Of a stretch of DNA of 64,000 nt, positions 1-8,224 are shown one piece after another. The DNA comes from Sphingobium amiense (GTDB lineage: Bacteria; Pseudomonadota; Alphaproteobacteria; Sphingomonadales; Sphingomonadaceae), in contig NZ_AP018664.1 of assembly GCF_003967075.1 (NCBI RefSeq), positions 2,108,001-2,172,000 on the forward strand, given 5' to 3'. The notes beneath the pieces were generated by a model. The model made no database searches. It was given only the letters and a program-made list of their open reading frames with translations, and had not been told where the DNA came from. Position 1 is the stretch's first letter. The number at the start of each line of letters is the position of its first letter. A program made the translations under genes and the position numbers.

Positions 1-1
1 G

Positions 2-667
2 GACGCCATCGAGAAGGAACGGGTCGGCCTTGAGGCGCTGTCCGGCGCGAAGGCGCTCTTTTCGGGCCATGACCTGACAAAGGTCGACCAGATCGAGGCG
101 ATGATGAAGGAAGCGGCGGACGCCTTCGGCGGCGTCGACATCCTCATCAACAATGCGGGCACCCAGCATGTTGCGCCGGTGGAGGAATTTCCGCTCGACA
201 AATGGGATCTCATCATCGCGCTCAACCTCAACGCCGCGTTTCATACGACGCGGCTCGCGGTGCCTTATATGAAGCAGAAGAAATGGGGGCGGATCATCCA
301 GACCGCGTCGGCCCATTCGCTCGTCGCCTCGCCGTTCAAGGCGGCCTATGTGACGGCCAAGCACGGACTTGCCGGCTTCACCAAGACGGTCGCGCTGGAA
401 GTCGCGACGTTCGGCATCACCGCCAACTGCATTTCGCCCGGCTATGTCTGGACGCCGCTCGTGGAAAACCAGATTCCCGATACGATGAAGGCGCGGAACA
501 TGACGCGCGAGCAGGTCATGAACGACGTGCTGCTGGCGGGCCAGCCGACCAAGCAGTTCGTCACCGCCGAGCAGGTTGCTGCGACCGCGCTCTATCTGTG
601 CAGCGACGCGGCGGCGCAGGTGACGGGCGCCAATCTCAGCATCGACGGAGGCTGGACGGCGCAGTAA
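2..667 (+). CDS. bdhA: 3-hydroxybutyrate dehydrogenase, 5' end outside window
   Basis: A short-chain dehydrogenase whose reading frame is open to the window edge, so the N-terminal Rossmann glycine motif is missing. What remains shows the NNAG motif (IDILINNAGTQHVAPVEEF region), the catalytic serine region (QTASAHS) and the YxxxK pair, with the Tyr codon at 347. The C-terminus, with the GANLSIDGGW pattern and a final Gln, is typical of D-3-hydroxybutyrate dehydrogenases. These interconvert (R)-3-hydroxybutyrate and acetoacetate with NAD in the cytoplasm, in polyhydroxybutyrate and ketone-body use. Family assignment is firm; the exact substrate is inferred from overall likeness. No PHB genes are visible nearby to confirm it. 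Confidence 0.85.
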   Translation, partial: DAIEKERVGLEALSGAKALFSGHDLTKVDQIEAMMKEAADAFGGVDILINNAGTQHVAPVEEFPLDKWDLIIALNLNAAFHTTRLAVPYMKQKKWGRIIQTASAHSLVASPFKAAYVTAKHGLAGFTKTVALEVATFGITANCISPGYVWTPLVENQIPDTMKARNMTREQVMNDVLLAGQPTKQFVTAEQVAATALYLCSDAAAQVTGANLSIDGGWTAQ

Positions 668-803
668 GCCGTTCATCTTGCAGCAAGTTTCCGTGTCCTT
701 TTTGCAACGCAGCGAGATTTTCGGGGCGGAAGGGAAACCAGCGAAGATTGCCGTGGGTTAAACCCTCGCAAACGCAAACATCAACTTCGCAGGATTTTCC
801 CTT

Positions 804-1355
804 ATGAAAAAATATCTTCTCGCCGCGGCGATGGTCGCCGCGCTGCCTTCGGCTGCCTTCGCGCAGGACACCGCGCCTGACGGCACCGACGCCTTCGGCA
901 TCGAACCCTATGTCGGCGTACTGGGCGGCTATCACACGTTCGACCGTGGCAGCGAGTTCGGCCGCATTCCGGGCGAAACCATCATGAACGGTGCGCTCAT
1001 CAGCGGTATCGCGGGCGTCAACGTGCCGCTCGGCCCCGTTTTCGTCGGCGTTGAAGGCAACGCCACCAAGGGTTTCAGCGACATCGACTGGGAATATGGC
1101 GTGAAGGGCCGGTTCGGCGCGCGCGCCGGTGAAAGCGGCCTGATCTACGCGTCGGCTGGCTATCAGTGGGTCAACGGCAAGGGCGGCTGGCCCGACCGCA
1201 AGGACTGGATGTACGGCGCGGGCGTCGAGGTCGGTCCCAAGGAGATCGGCATGGGCGGCATCACCGGCAACAGCGGCGTGCGCGTCCGCTTCCAGGTCGA
1301 CACCTACGACTTCGACAGCTTCCGCCCGATGGCCGGTCTGGTGTTCCACCTCTGA
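804..1355 (+). CDS. small outer-membrane beta-barrel protein
   Basis: 183 residues. It starts with a clear Sec signal peptide (MKKYLLAAAMVAALPSAAFA, cleavage expected after residue 20). The mature part is rich in glycine and aromatic residues with alternating short strands (e.g. YVGVLGGYHTFD, VRFQVDTYDFDSF) and ends in a hydrophobic FHL, as in eight-stranded barrels of the OmpA/opacity-porin type. No catalytic motif is seen. AGGA sits 10 bases before the ATG. It is followed by a strong intrinsic terminator, so it is probably transcribed alone. The likely role is as a small outer-membrane structural or adhesin-like protein; ligand and function are unknown. Confidence 0.7.
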   Translation: MKKYLLAAAMVAALPSAAFAQDTAPDGTDAFGIEPYVGVLGGYHTFDRGSEFGRIPGETIMNGALISGIAGVNVPLGPVFVGVEGNATKGFSDIDWEYGVKGRFGARAGESGLIYASAGYQWVNGKGGWPDRKDWMYGAGVEVGPKEIGMGGITGNSGVRVRFQVDTYDFDSFRPMAGLVFHL

Positions 1356-1378
1356 CCGTTTCGTCAGGCTGACGGCCG

Positions 1379-1416
1379 AAGGCCCGTCCCTTCAAGGGGC
1401 GGGCCTTTTGCTTTTG
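1379..1416 (+). terminator. intrinsic terminator after the outer-membrane protein gene
   Basis: GGCCCGTCCCTT pairs with AAGGGGCGGGCC (11 pairs including one G-T, 3-nt loop), followed by TTTTGCTTTT. It sits 24 bases after the stop codon. Confidence 0.8.
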
Positions 1417-1476
1417 CCCCTTTTCCGCCGCGCATTTGCGCCTATGCTCCCGCCCCAGCAAGGGAGACATTCGCAC

Positions 1477-2817
1477 ATGCGCCACGCGTTAACGGCCTTT
1501 CTGGCCGCCGCCAGCCTTTCGTCCATCGCCGCCGCACAGACACCCACGACGCCGCCGCCGCAGAGCGAGATCGGCGCTGCGGTCGCGAAGGATATGGACG
1601 GGCTGATGACGCTGTATCGCGATCTCCACGCCAGTCCCGAACTGTCGCTTCAGGAAGTGAGCACCGCCGCCAAGCTCGCCAGGCGGCTGCGCGCACTGAA
1701 ATTCGACGTGACGGAAAAGGTCGGCGGCACGGGCGTCGTCGCGGTGATGAAGAACGGCTCCGGCCCGGTGCTGCTGATCCGCGCCGACATGGACGGGCTG
1801 CCGGTCGTCGAGCAAACCGGCCTCGACTTCGCGTCGAAAGTGCGGACCAAGACGCCCGAAGGCGTGGAAACGGGGGTCATGCACGCCTGCGGCCATGACA
1901 CGCACATGACGGCCTTTATCGAGACGGCGAAGCTGCTTGCCGCGCGCAAGAAGTACTGGGACGGCACGCTCGTCATGATCCTCCAGCCCGCAGAGGAAGT
2001 GGGCAAGGGCGCGCGCGACATGCTGGAGGATGGCCTCTACACCCGCTTCCCGCGCCCGACACACGCCATCGCCTTCCACGATGCGGCGAACCTGCCCGCC
2101 GGGCAGATCGGCTACACGCCGGGCTATGCGCTCGCCAATGTGGACAGCGTGGACATCGACGTGAAGGGCGTGGGCGGCCATGGCGCCTATCCGCAGACGA
2201 CGAAAGACCCCATCGTGCTGGGCGCGCGGATCGTCACCAGCCTGCAAACGCTGGTCAGCCGCGAGCAGGAACCGCAAGATCCGGCGGTCGTCACCGTGGG
2301 CAGCTTTCAGGGCGGGGCGAAGCATAATATCATCCCCGACGAAGCCAAGCTGCTGCTGACCGTCCGCAGCTATTCGGACGAAACGCGCGCGAAGCTCATC
2401 GAGGGCATCCGCCGCATCGCGCGCGGCGAGGCGATTGCGGCGGGCGTGCCGGAGGACCGGATGCCGGTGGTAACGGTGAAGGACGAGTTCACCCCGTCCA
2501 CCTATAATCCGCCCGAGTTCGCCGAGCAGATGGCGGGTATCCTGAAAGCACATTTCCCCGAGGGGCGCGTCGTGCGGACCGCCGCGGTCATGGGCGGCGA
2601 GGATTTCGGGCGCTTTTACCGCGCGGACAAGAGCATCAGCAGCTTCATCTTCTGGGTGGGCGGTGTGCCTGCCGACAAAATGGCGGCGGCGAAGGCGGGT
2701 CAGGCGACACTGCCTTCGCTCCACAGCCCCTTCTGGGCGCCGCAGGCCGATCAGGTCATCGCCACGGCGAGCGAGGCGATGACCGTGCTGGCGCTCGACA
2801 TACTGAAAAGGAAATGA
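1477..2817 (+). CDS. secreted M20 family metallopeptidase (amidohydrolase)
   Basis: 446 residues from the ATG at 1477, chosen because AGGGAG lies ten bases upstream and a signal peptide (MRHALTAFLAAASLSSIAAAQ) starts there. An in-frame start at 1408 would hide the signal. The M20D/AmhX-like pattern is present: metal-ligand stretch MHACGHDTH (residues 135-143), PAEE, and a later GGEDFG motif. Relatives are N-acyl-L-amino-acid amidohydrolases or hippurate hydrolases that cleave N-acylated amino acids or peptides with two divalent metals. The signal peptide places this one in the periplasm, where it may trim peptides for uptake. Substrate unknown. Confidence 0.85.
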   Translation: MRHALTAFLAAASLSSIAAAQTPTTPPPQSEIGAAVAKDMDGLMTLYRDLHASPELSLQEVSTAAKLARRLRALKFDVTEKVGGTGVVAVMKNGSGPVLLIRADMDGLPVVEQTGLDFASKVRTKTPEGVETGVMHACGHDTHMTAFIETAKLLAARKKYWDGTLVMILQPAEEVGKGARDMLEDGLYTRFPRPTHAIAFHDAANLPAGQIGYTPGYALANVDSVDIDVKGVGGHGAYPQTTKDPIVLGARIVTSLQTLVSREQEPQDPAVVTVGSFQGGAKHNIIPDEAKLLLTVRSYSDETRAKLIEGIRRIARGEAIAAGVPEDRMPVVTVKDEFTPSTYNPPEFAEQMAGILKAHFPEGRVVRTAAVMGGEDFGRFYRADKSISSFIFWVGGVPADKMAAAKAGQATLPSLHSPFWAPQADQVIATASEAMTVLALDILKRK

Positions 2818-2823
2818 GCGGCC

Positions 2824-2844
2824 GGGCGCCCCGATGGAGCGCCC
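2824..2844. terminator. possible shared hairpin between convergent genes
   Basis: GGGCGC (2824-2829) and GCGCCC (2839-2844) form a short stem in the 42-base gap between the converging peptidase and SDR genes. There is no convincing T-run on either side, so it is only a weak candidate. Confidence 0.25.
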
Positions 2845-2859
2845 GCTTCTGCCACCGCG

Positions 2860-3573
2860 TCAGGCGCCGAAGCCGCCGTCGATCGTGTGGAACGCGCCGG
2901 TGACATAGGACGCCTCCGGACCCGCGAGATAGGCCGCGAGGCCCGCAATCTCATCCGCCCTGCCATAGCGCTTGATCGCGAGGAAGGGCTTGACGATGTC
3001 AGCGATGCCGCCTTCCGCCGGGTTCATATCGGTGTCGATGGGGCCGGGCTGGATGATGTTCACGGTAATGCCGCGATCGCCAAAGTCGCGCGCCAGTCCA
3101 CGGCCCAGACCCTGAAGCGCCGATTTGGTGAGCGCATAGGCCGCCGCGCCCGCAAAGGGGACCGCATCGGCGTTGACGGAGCCGATGACGATGATGCGGC
3201 CGCCGTCGGGCATCCGCCGTGCGGCTTCGACCGACGCATGGTAGGGCGCGCGGACGTTGATGTCGATCATGCGGTCCACCTCGTCGGCGTCGAAGGTGAG
3301 CGGGTCGCCGATGATGGCGACGCCTGCGTTCACCACCAATATGTCGAGCGGCCCCTGCGCGGCGACGACATCTACCACCTGCTGCCGGTCGGCGGCGTCG
3401 GATCGGACGGCGGTGGCGCCTGTTTCCGCCGCCAGCGCCTGCGCTGCGTCGTGCGAGCCGGAATAAGTGAATGTCACCTGCGCTCCGTCCGCGGCGAACC
3501 GGCGGACGATTGCCGCGCCGATGCCGCGGCTGCCGCCGATGACGAGTGCCTTTTTGGATGTGAAGTCGGTCAT
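2860..3573 (-). CDS. SDR family NAD(P)-dependent oxidoreductase
   Basis: 237 residues, full length for a classical short-chain dehydrogenase. The cofactor motif is a GGSRGIG variant at residues 13-19. NAG follows (VVNAGVAI), then the catalytic serine (IVIGSVNAD), YALTK as the Tyr/Lys pair, and a C-terminal VTGAFHTIDGGF. It is similar to 3-oxoacyl-ACP-reductase-like or BdcA-type proteins; the substrate cannot be told from sequence. It is transcribed divergently from a TetR-type regulator with only 72 bases between the two starts, a layout that usually means the regulator represses this gene and itself. Confidence 0.85.
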   Translation of the reverse strand: MTDFTSKKALVIGGSRGIGAAIVRRFAADGAQVTFTYSGSHDAAQALAAETGATAVRSDAADRQQVVDVVAAQGPLDILVVNAGVAIIGDPLTFDADEVDRMIDINVRAPYHASVEAARRMPDGGRIIVIGSVNADAVPFAGAAAYALTKSALQGLGRGLARDFGDRGITVNIIQPGPIDTDMNPAEGGIADIVKPFLAIKRYGRADEIAGLAAYLAGPEASYVTGAFHTIDGGFGA

Positions 3574-3584
3574 GGGAGCTTTCC

Positions 3585-3616
3585 TTGAGAATTTTGTAGC
3601 AGTCGCTATGTATAGT
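3585..3616. promoter_or_regulatory. divergent promoter and possible TetR operator
   Basis: An AT-rich island in the 72-base gap between the divergent SDR and TetR genes. Rightward, TTGAGA (3585-3590) and TATGTA (3608-3613) are 17 bases apart. Leftward, TTGAAT and TACATA can be read 16 bases apart. The core CTATGTATAG (3606-3615) has CTAT/ATAG arms and overlaps both -10 regions, a suitable place for a TetR-family dimer. This is inference from position and symmetry only. Confidence 0.35.
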
Positions 3617-3645
3617 ACCGATGCGCCGATTCAAGGATTTTTATA

Positions 3646-4239
3646 GTGGTCGATAAAGAAAAATCGAAACGCCGTGGCCGACCGCGCGCTTTCGACCGGG
3701 ACAAGGCGCTCCGGACGGCGCAGGCGCTGTTCCACGCGCATGGCTATGAGGGGGTCGGCGTGGCGGCGCTGGCCGAAGCGATGGGCGTCAATCCGCCCAG
3801 CCTCTATGCCGCATTCGGCAGCAAGGCCGCGCTCTATGAGGAGGTGCTGGCGCGCTATGACTGCGCCGCCGCTCCGATGCGCGACCTGCTGGCGCCGGGC
3901 GGCGATCCGGCGGCGGCTTTGTCCGCTTTTTTGCGGGAGACGGCGGCAATCTACGCCGCCGATCCGCAGGCGCCCGGCTGCCTGGTGCTGGAGGGCGCGA
4001 GAGGCGTCGATCCGGACGCGAGCTGCCGCGCGCGTGCCTTCTTGAACGACAGTTGCAACCGGATGCGCGACTTCGTGGCGATCACCCATCCCGACAAGGC
4101 GCAGGTCGTGTCGGATTATATGGCGGCGATCATGTCCGGCATGTCCGCCGATGCGCGCGCGGGCAAGACACCGGAGCAGATACTGGCGGTGGCGGACATG
4201 GCGGGGCTGGCGATCCGGGCGATGCTGGGCGGGCGCTGA
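3646..4239 (+). CDS. TetR/AcrR family transcriptional regulator
   Basis: 197 residues from a GTG start. The N-terminal helix-turn-helix is evident at about residues 15-60 (ALAEAMGVNPPSLYAAFGSK, the usual TetR recognition-helix pattern), after a basic KSKRRGRPR stretch. The C-terminal ligand-binding half contains the CLVLEG segment seen in TetR relatives of the AcrR/YjdC-like branch. It should bind DNA as a dimer and be released by a small ligand. The divergently transcribed SDR oxidoreductase is the obvious target. The ligand is unknown. Confidence 0.85.
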   Translation: MVDKEKSKRRGRPRAFDRDKALRTAQALFHAHGYEGVGVAALAEAMGVNPPSLYAAFGSKAALYEEVLARYDCAAAPMRDLLAPGGDPAAALSAFLRETAAIYAADPQAPGCLVLEGARGVDPDASCRARAFLNDSCNRMRDFVAITHPDKAQVVSDYMAAIMSGMSADARAGKTPEQILAVADMAGLAIRAMLGGR

Positions 4240-4285
4240 CCGCCCCCCGCATCGCTGGGCCTGTCGGATCATCGGGCCTGTCGGA

Positions 4286-5275
4286 TCATTGGGGCCGGTG
4301 GCCCTTGCGCCATTTGGTGAACAGGTGGCGCGCCAGCATCGGCAGCGGCATGCGCAGCAGGTGCGAACGCAGGTAGAAGGCGAACACCAGCGGCTTGCGC
4401 GTTTCGCGGCCCCATCCGTCGCGGGCGAGCAGGCGGGCGATGAAGAGCCGGTCCCGCAAGGTCAGGCGCGTGCCCGCGCCGTAGATCGCACCTGCCAGCC
4501 TGCGGGCCTGTCTCACATCGCGGGCAAGGCCATGGCGTTCCGCACGTCGATCCAGATCCGCCGGATCGCACTCCCGGAGGAGACAGTGAATGTCCCACAG
4601 GTTGCGCAGCCCGCCCTGCAGGTCTCCGTCGGCGAGCATATGGGCGGCGGCATGGATCACGCGGTCTTCGGGTGAGAGGACATACAACCCCTCCCCCGCC
4701 GCGACGGCATCGGCGAGCATCGCCTGCGGATCGGGACGGGGGCGCGCGGTCAGCGGCAGGATGTTGTGGTGCACGTCGATCATCCGGTCGCGCTCGGCAT
4801 GGATCAGGGGCGGCAGTTCGTGCATCCACTGGCGGTAATAGGCGTCGTCATAGGCGTCTTCCTTCACCCATTCCCAGCCCGCCGCCAGCAGTGCGCGCTC
4901 CACCTGATCCATCGCCGCGCGCGGCACGAGGATGTCGAGATCGCCGATGAAGCGGCCCTGCGCCGCTTCAAGGCCAGCGGCGGCATAGGCTGCGCCCTTG
5001 AGCAGCACCGGCGGCACACCGGTCCCGCGCAGCGCGAAGGCGGCGCGGTCCGCTTCCCAGAGCGCCTGTTGCGCCTCCCGCTCGGCGTCGGCGCGGGCGT
5101 CGTCCAGCACGGCGCGGGCGGCGGGCGGCACGGCGCGCTCCTCCAGCCGGACGGCCAGCGTCGCGATCAGCCGCTCCGCCTTGGCGGCGGCGAGCAGTGC
5201 GTTCCACTGCGCAGCGCGGAGCGCTTCGACGCTTGCGGGATCGCGCAGGGCGCGGACCAGCAGCGCGGCGCTCAT
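4286..5275 (-). CDS. nucleotidyltransferase-fold protein of the HPr-rel-A cassette
   Basis: 329 residues from the ATG at 5275, which overlaps the stop of the upstream kinase gene (ATGA); a start five codons earlier is possible but would overlap more. The hallmark of the uncharacterised nucleotidyltransferase family (NTP_transf_5 type) is visible: LLKGAA at residues 91-96, then GDLDILV with the DxD pair D112/D114. These would position metal and a nucleotide. The rest is helical. It is the last gene of a tightly coupled minus-strand operon (small Tat protein, glycosyltransferase, PqqD-like, HprK-like, this gene). It could transfer a nucleotide or phospho-sugar to a peptide or glycan, but no member has a known substrate that I can name. 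Confidence 0.8.
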   Translation of the reverse strand: MSAALLVRALRDPASVEALRAAQWNALLAAAKAERLIATLAVRLEERAVPPAARAVLDDARADAEREAQQALWEADRAAFALRGTGVPPVLLKGAAYAAAGLEAAQGRFIGDLDILVPRAAMDQVERALLAAGWEWVKEDAYDDAYYRQWMHELPPLIHAERDRMIDVHHNILPLTARPRPDPQAMLADAVAAGEGLYVLSPEDRVIHAAAHMLADGDLQGGLRNLWDIHCLLRECDPADLDRRAERHGLARDVRQARRLAGAIYGAGTRLTLRDRLFIARLLARDGWGRETRKPLVFAFYLRSHLLRMPLPMLARHLFTKWRKGHRPQ

Positions 5276-6135
5276 GCCAGTTCCTCCCACAGCCGCTCGA
5301 CCATCGCGACGGCGGCTTCGCCGTCGGGAAAGTCGATGGCGCGGGCGGGCACCTGCTGCACGAAGCGGGTCAGCGCAGCGAAGCCCGGCTGCCCGAGCGT
5401 CACATAGTTGGTCGACGCCTGTGTCATGCGCATGAAGATTTCGGCCTGCCCGACCGGCCTTTCGTCCTTGGCGTGACCGAAGCGCGGGAAGAGAAGCAGC
5501 GCGGGCATCGCCCCCTCCCCCATGCGCGCGACGGCGTCGGCGCGCGGGACCATGTGGCGGATGTCTCCCTTCGCCGTGCCCCGCAACAGCGGTCCCATGC
5601 GGGCTTCGCCGACTTCCCCCTTCACCACGTCGATAGCGCTGTTCTTGAGGCTGACGAGGCGGGGGAAGGGCAGGATTGCGCCGCTCGTCAGGTCGAGGAG
5701 CGCGAACTCGTCGCCCATGAAGCGCCAGCCGCGCTCACCCAGCAAGGCCGCCAGCGTCGATTTGCCCGAGCCGGACTCGCCCGTCATGACGAGCGCGCGC
5801 CCGTCCTTCTCGACGCTCGATGCATGGAGCAGCAGGTGCCGCCGCCAGCCCAGCGCCATTTGCAGGTTCATCCCCATTTCCGCCGCCAGCAGCCCATGCG
5901 CAAGGCTCATCGGCGCGGCGTCGGCAAGGCCATGGTCGCCGGTGATGAAGATGGACGGGCGCACCCAGCGGCGCAGCGCGCCGGTCGGCTGGAGCCGAAC
6001 GGTGAAGTCGGCGATGCACCCGTCCGCATCCGGATAACCGGCATAAAGCCGCCGCAGCGCCGCAATCGGCGACGCCCATGCAGAGCCGATGCGGAAGTTC
6101 GCCGGACCGATCTTCAGGGTCAGCCTGTGCCTCAT
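5272..6135 (-). CDS. HprK-related kinase A
   Basis: 287 residues. The central part resembles the kinase domain of HPr kinase/phosphorylase. HASSVEKDGRALVMTGESGSGKST spans roughly residues 104-127 in two adjoining pieces, with the P-loop GESGSGKST at 119-127, followed by an acidic GDEFALL (141-147) where HprK carries catalytic aspartates. It lacks the HPr-recognition features and length of true HprK, and no ptsH lies near. Similar P-loop kinases occur in peptide-modification clusters, for example lasso-peptide serine kinases. It starts inside the end of the PqqD-like gene (4-base overlap) and its stop overlaps the next start, so the three proteins are translationally coupled. Phosphoacceptor unknown. 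Confidence 0.85.
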   Translation of the reverse strand: MRHRLTLKIGPANFRIGSAWASPIAALRRLYAGYPDADGCIADFTVRLQPTGALRRWVRPSIFITGDHGLADAAPMSLAHGLLAAEMGMNLQMALGWRRHLLLHASSVEKDGRALVMTGESGSGKSTLAALLGERGWRFMGDEFALLDLTSGAILPFPRLVSLKNSAIDVVKGEVGEARMGPLLRGTAKGDIRHMVPRADAVARMGEGAMPALLLFPRFGHAKDERPVGQAEIFMRMTQASTNYVTLGQPGFAALTRFVQQVPARAIDFPDGEAAVAMVERLWEELA

Positions 6136-6428
6136 GCCGGGCGCACCAGCCCCAGCGCTGCCAGCGATTCCAGATGCGCGGCGATGGCCTCCACCGCCGC
6201 ATCGCGGGGTCCGAGGTCAAAGTCGCGCGCGAGATCGTCGTGCAGCGCCGCCGCCGTCACCGGTGCGCCGCTTTCCATGCGGGCGAGAATCTCCGGCACG
6301 GGGCTGATGACCATATGCGTCTGACCCGAGCGGCGGTGATAGAGCAAAGTCAGGTCATCGAGCGCGCAGGTCAGCAGCGCGTCGGCTTCGCTCCGGCGAT
6401 AGGCTGTCGTCGCGGACAATGATGGCAC
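6132..6428 (-). CDS. HPr-rel-A system PqqD-family peptide chaperone
   Basis: 98 residues, the size of PqqD. It has the PqqD pattern of a short beta-winged start, a segment DLTLLYHRRSGQTHMVISPVPEIL (read in two parts), then helices ending LESLAALGLV. PqqD and RRE domains bind leader peptides and present them to modifying enzymes. Here it sits directly upstream of, and overlaps by 4 bases, an HprK-related kinase, as in the recognised HPr-rel-A three-gene cassette (PqqD-like, kinase, nucleotidyltransferase). The predicted role is binding the target peptide or protein for the kinase. The target itself has not been shown for this system as far as I know. Confidence 0.75.
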   Translation of the reverse strand: MPSLSATTAYRRSEADALLTCALDDLTLLYHRRSGQTHMVISPVPEILARMESGAPVTAAALHDDLARDFDLGPRDAAVEAIAAHLESLAALGLVRPA

Positions 6429-6478
6429 CCCCGGATCGCGTCTCCCCCCTTCTCTAGCGCGGGAGAGTAGCCAAGTGC

Positions 6479-7645
6479 CTAACGTATCAGCACGGGGCTG
6501 GCGATGGGCGTCGCGTTCGCCTGAATGCCGACCAGCGTCCTGAACGCGTGGAGATAATGGTCGAGCGCGCGCTCCACGCCATGATCGCGCACGGCGGCGG
6601 TCAGCCTTTCGGGCGCGACCGGATGCGCCATCGTGCGTTCGACGGCGCGCGCGAAGGCGGCGGCGTCGCCCACCGGCACGACCGGATGCTGCGCCGCCGC
6701 AGCCATGATCGGGCGGATATTGGGCGTGCAGTCGGTCGAAACCACCTGCGTTCCGCAGGACAGCGCTTCGATCAGGGTGGCGCCCAGCCCTTCCCAGCAG
6801 GATGGCTGGAGCAGAATGTCGGATTCCCCCATGAGGGCGGCCAGCGCATCGGGATCACCGACATAGCCGGCGAAGGTCACGCGGTCAGCGATGCCCAGCG
6901 ATTCGCTCCGGTCCCGCAGCGACGCTTCGAGCGGCCCCTGCCCCGCGATGGTCAGCCGCCAGTCGATGTGGCGCAAGCGGGCCAGCGCCGCCAGCCCGGT
7001 CGCATGGTCCTTCTGCTTTGCGAGCCGGCCGACCATCAGCAGCCGCCACGGCGCGTCCGGGCAGCGACCTTTGCGCGACGCGCCGATCCGCGCCATGGCG
7101 GGCGTGACGGTGGGGCGCGGCAGCAGGCGCACCGGGCCGGTTGCTTCCAGCAGATCGCGGTCATGCGCGCCCATGACGATGGTCAGATCGCTGATGCGGC
7201 TGATCGCGCGAAACCGGCTGAGCCGCGCAAGCGTCGGCAGGCGGTGCTTTCCGGCGTGCACGATCGGGTTGGAAATGCGCGCCACCGCCTTTGTCGGTGT
7301 CCCCCGGCACGCCAGCGCCACCAGCATATTGCTCTGATTGCCCGCCGAATAGAGGATGTCGGGGCGATGGCGCCGGACCATGGCCGCGAGGCGGGGATAT
7401 TGCGCGATCATCGACAGGCGGCGGGCCATGCGGGGCGCTTTGACCTGACGCACGGGGACGTCGGGATCAATGAGATGCGCCGCTGGACCTTCCAGCCTCG
7501 TCATCCACAGTTCGACCGGAATGCGTCGCCGGAGCAGATGGTTGGCGAGGAGGATGGCGACGCGGTCGAGACCGCCGTCGCCCGGTTGATAGAGATAGAT
7601 CGCGACAAAGGGTCTGGACCCTTCCGGGCCGCCATACTGAAACAT
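6479..7645 (-). CDS. GT4-family glycosyltransferase
   Basis: 388 residues, a GT-B enzyme. The N-terminal acceptor domain has GGLDRVAILLANHL, and the C-terminal donor domain carries VGRLAKQKDHATGL and PSCWEGLGATLIEALSCGTQVVSTDC (read in parts), the E-x7-E-type donor-binding stretch of GT4. It transfers a sugar from a nucleotide donor, typically in exopolysaccharide or glycolipid synthesis at the inner face of the membrane. It lies 50 bases upstream of the PqqD-like gene and 145 bases downstream of the Tat-protein gene, all on the same strand. It is therefore likely part of the HPr-rel-A operon; whether it acts on the same product is open. Confidence 0.85.
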   Translation of the reverse strand: MFQYGGPEGSRPFVAIYLYQPGDGGLDRVAILLANHLLRRRIPVELWMTRLEGPAAHLIDPDVPVRQVKAPRMARRLSMIAQYPRLAAMVRRHRPDILYSAGNQSNMLVALACRGTPTKAVARISNPIVHAGKHRLPTLARLSRFRAISRISDLTIVMGAHDRDLLEATGPVRLLPRPTVTPAMARIGASRKGRCPDAPWRLLMVGRLAKQKDHATGLAALARLRHIDWRLTIAGQGPLEASLRDRSESLGIADRVTFAGYVGDPDALAALMGESDILLQPSCWEGLGATLIEALSCGTQVVSTDCTPNIRPIMAAAAQHPVVPVGDAAAFARAVERTMAHPVAPERLTAAVRDHGVERALDHYLHAFRTLVGIQANATPIASPVLIR

Positions 7646-7789
7646 CGACTGTTCCCCTGTAGTATGCGACCCGCCCTGTCTGTGACGGAGTCAAACCGGG
7701 AAATCCATCCAAAGTTCAGTTTGTTACAATGCAGAAACGATATATTTCGGCGTCGCGATCCGGCGGACGGGGTCCGCCTGTTTCGAGAC

Positions 7790-8224
7790 CTAGCGCGGCA
7801 TTTGCAGGGAAGCGTAGCAGGTAAAGCCGCTGGTGCCGCGCTGAAGGCGGCGGATATAGTTGAGATAGGCCTGATTCTGCTCGTAGCTGGTGCCGGGCAG
7901 CCGCCCGCCCTGCATCGCCTGCTTGACCTGTTCACCGGAGAAGGGCCGCCCCGCGCCGGGATAGGCGCCCTGCGTGCCCGCCGGGACCAGATTGCCGTCC
8001 GGCGCGATATAGTTGCTGGCGCGGCCCTGATCGGGGACCGGGATGGTGCAGTTGAGCACCGACGCGGCGGTGTTGGCGAGCGCCGGGCGGATCGACACGA
8101 TGGCCGCGCCCGCGACCGCTCCGCCCATCAGCAACTGGCGGCGCGAGGGAACGGGCAGCGCGGCGTCGGTGCGCCCTGCCTCTTCGCCCTGCGCGGCATC
8201 CTGCGGCTGCGTCGGTTCGTTCAT
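7790..8224 (-). CDS. small Tat-exported protein with two cysteines
   Basis: 144 residues from the ATG at 8224, preceded by AGGGA at 7-nt spacing. The first 27 residues are polar. SRRQLL (27-32) then begins a twin-arginine signal, with the hydrophobic GGAVAGAAIVSI and an ALA cleavage site near residue 50. The mature part, about 94 residues, has two cysteines (C59 and C136), a Pro/Gly-rich middle (DGNLVPAGTQGAYPGAG) and a helical YLNYIRRL segment. I recognise no enzyme fold. It is the first gene of the operon holding the PqqD-like carrier, HprK-like kinase, nucleotidyltransferase and glycosyltransferase. As the only small non-enzymatic product, it is the natural candidate substrate or partner of that set. 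This is inference from position. Confidence 0.7.
   Translation of the reverse strand: MNEPTQPQDAAQGEEAGRTDAALPVPSRRQLLMGGAVAGAAIVSIRPALANTAASVLNCTIPVPDQGRASNYIAPDGNLVPAGTQGAYPGAGRPFSGEQVKQAMQGGRLPGTSYEQNQAYLNYIRRLQRGTSGFTCYASLQMPR

Noticed and set aside
5272..6135. True HPr kinase/phosphorylase (hprK) of the PTS
   Set aside because: No ptsH or PTS genes are nearby, the HPr-binding features are missing, and the neighbours are PqqD-like and nucleotidyltransferase genes.
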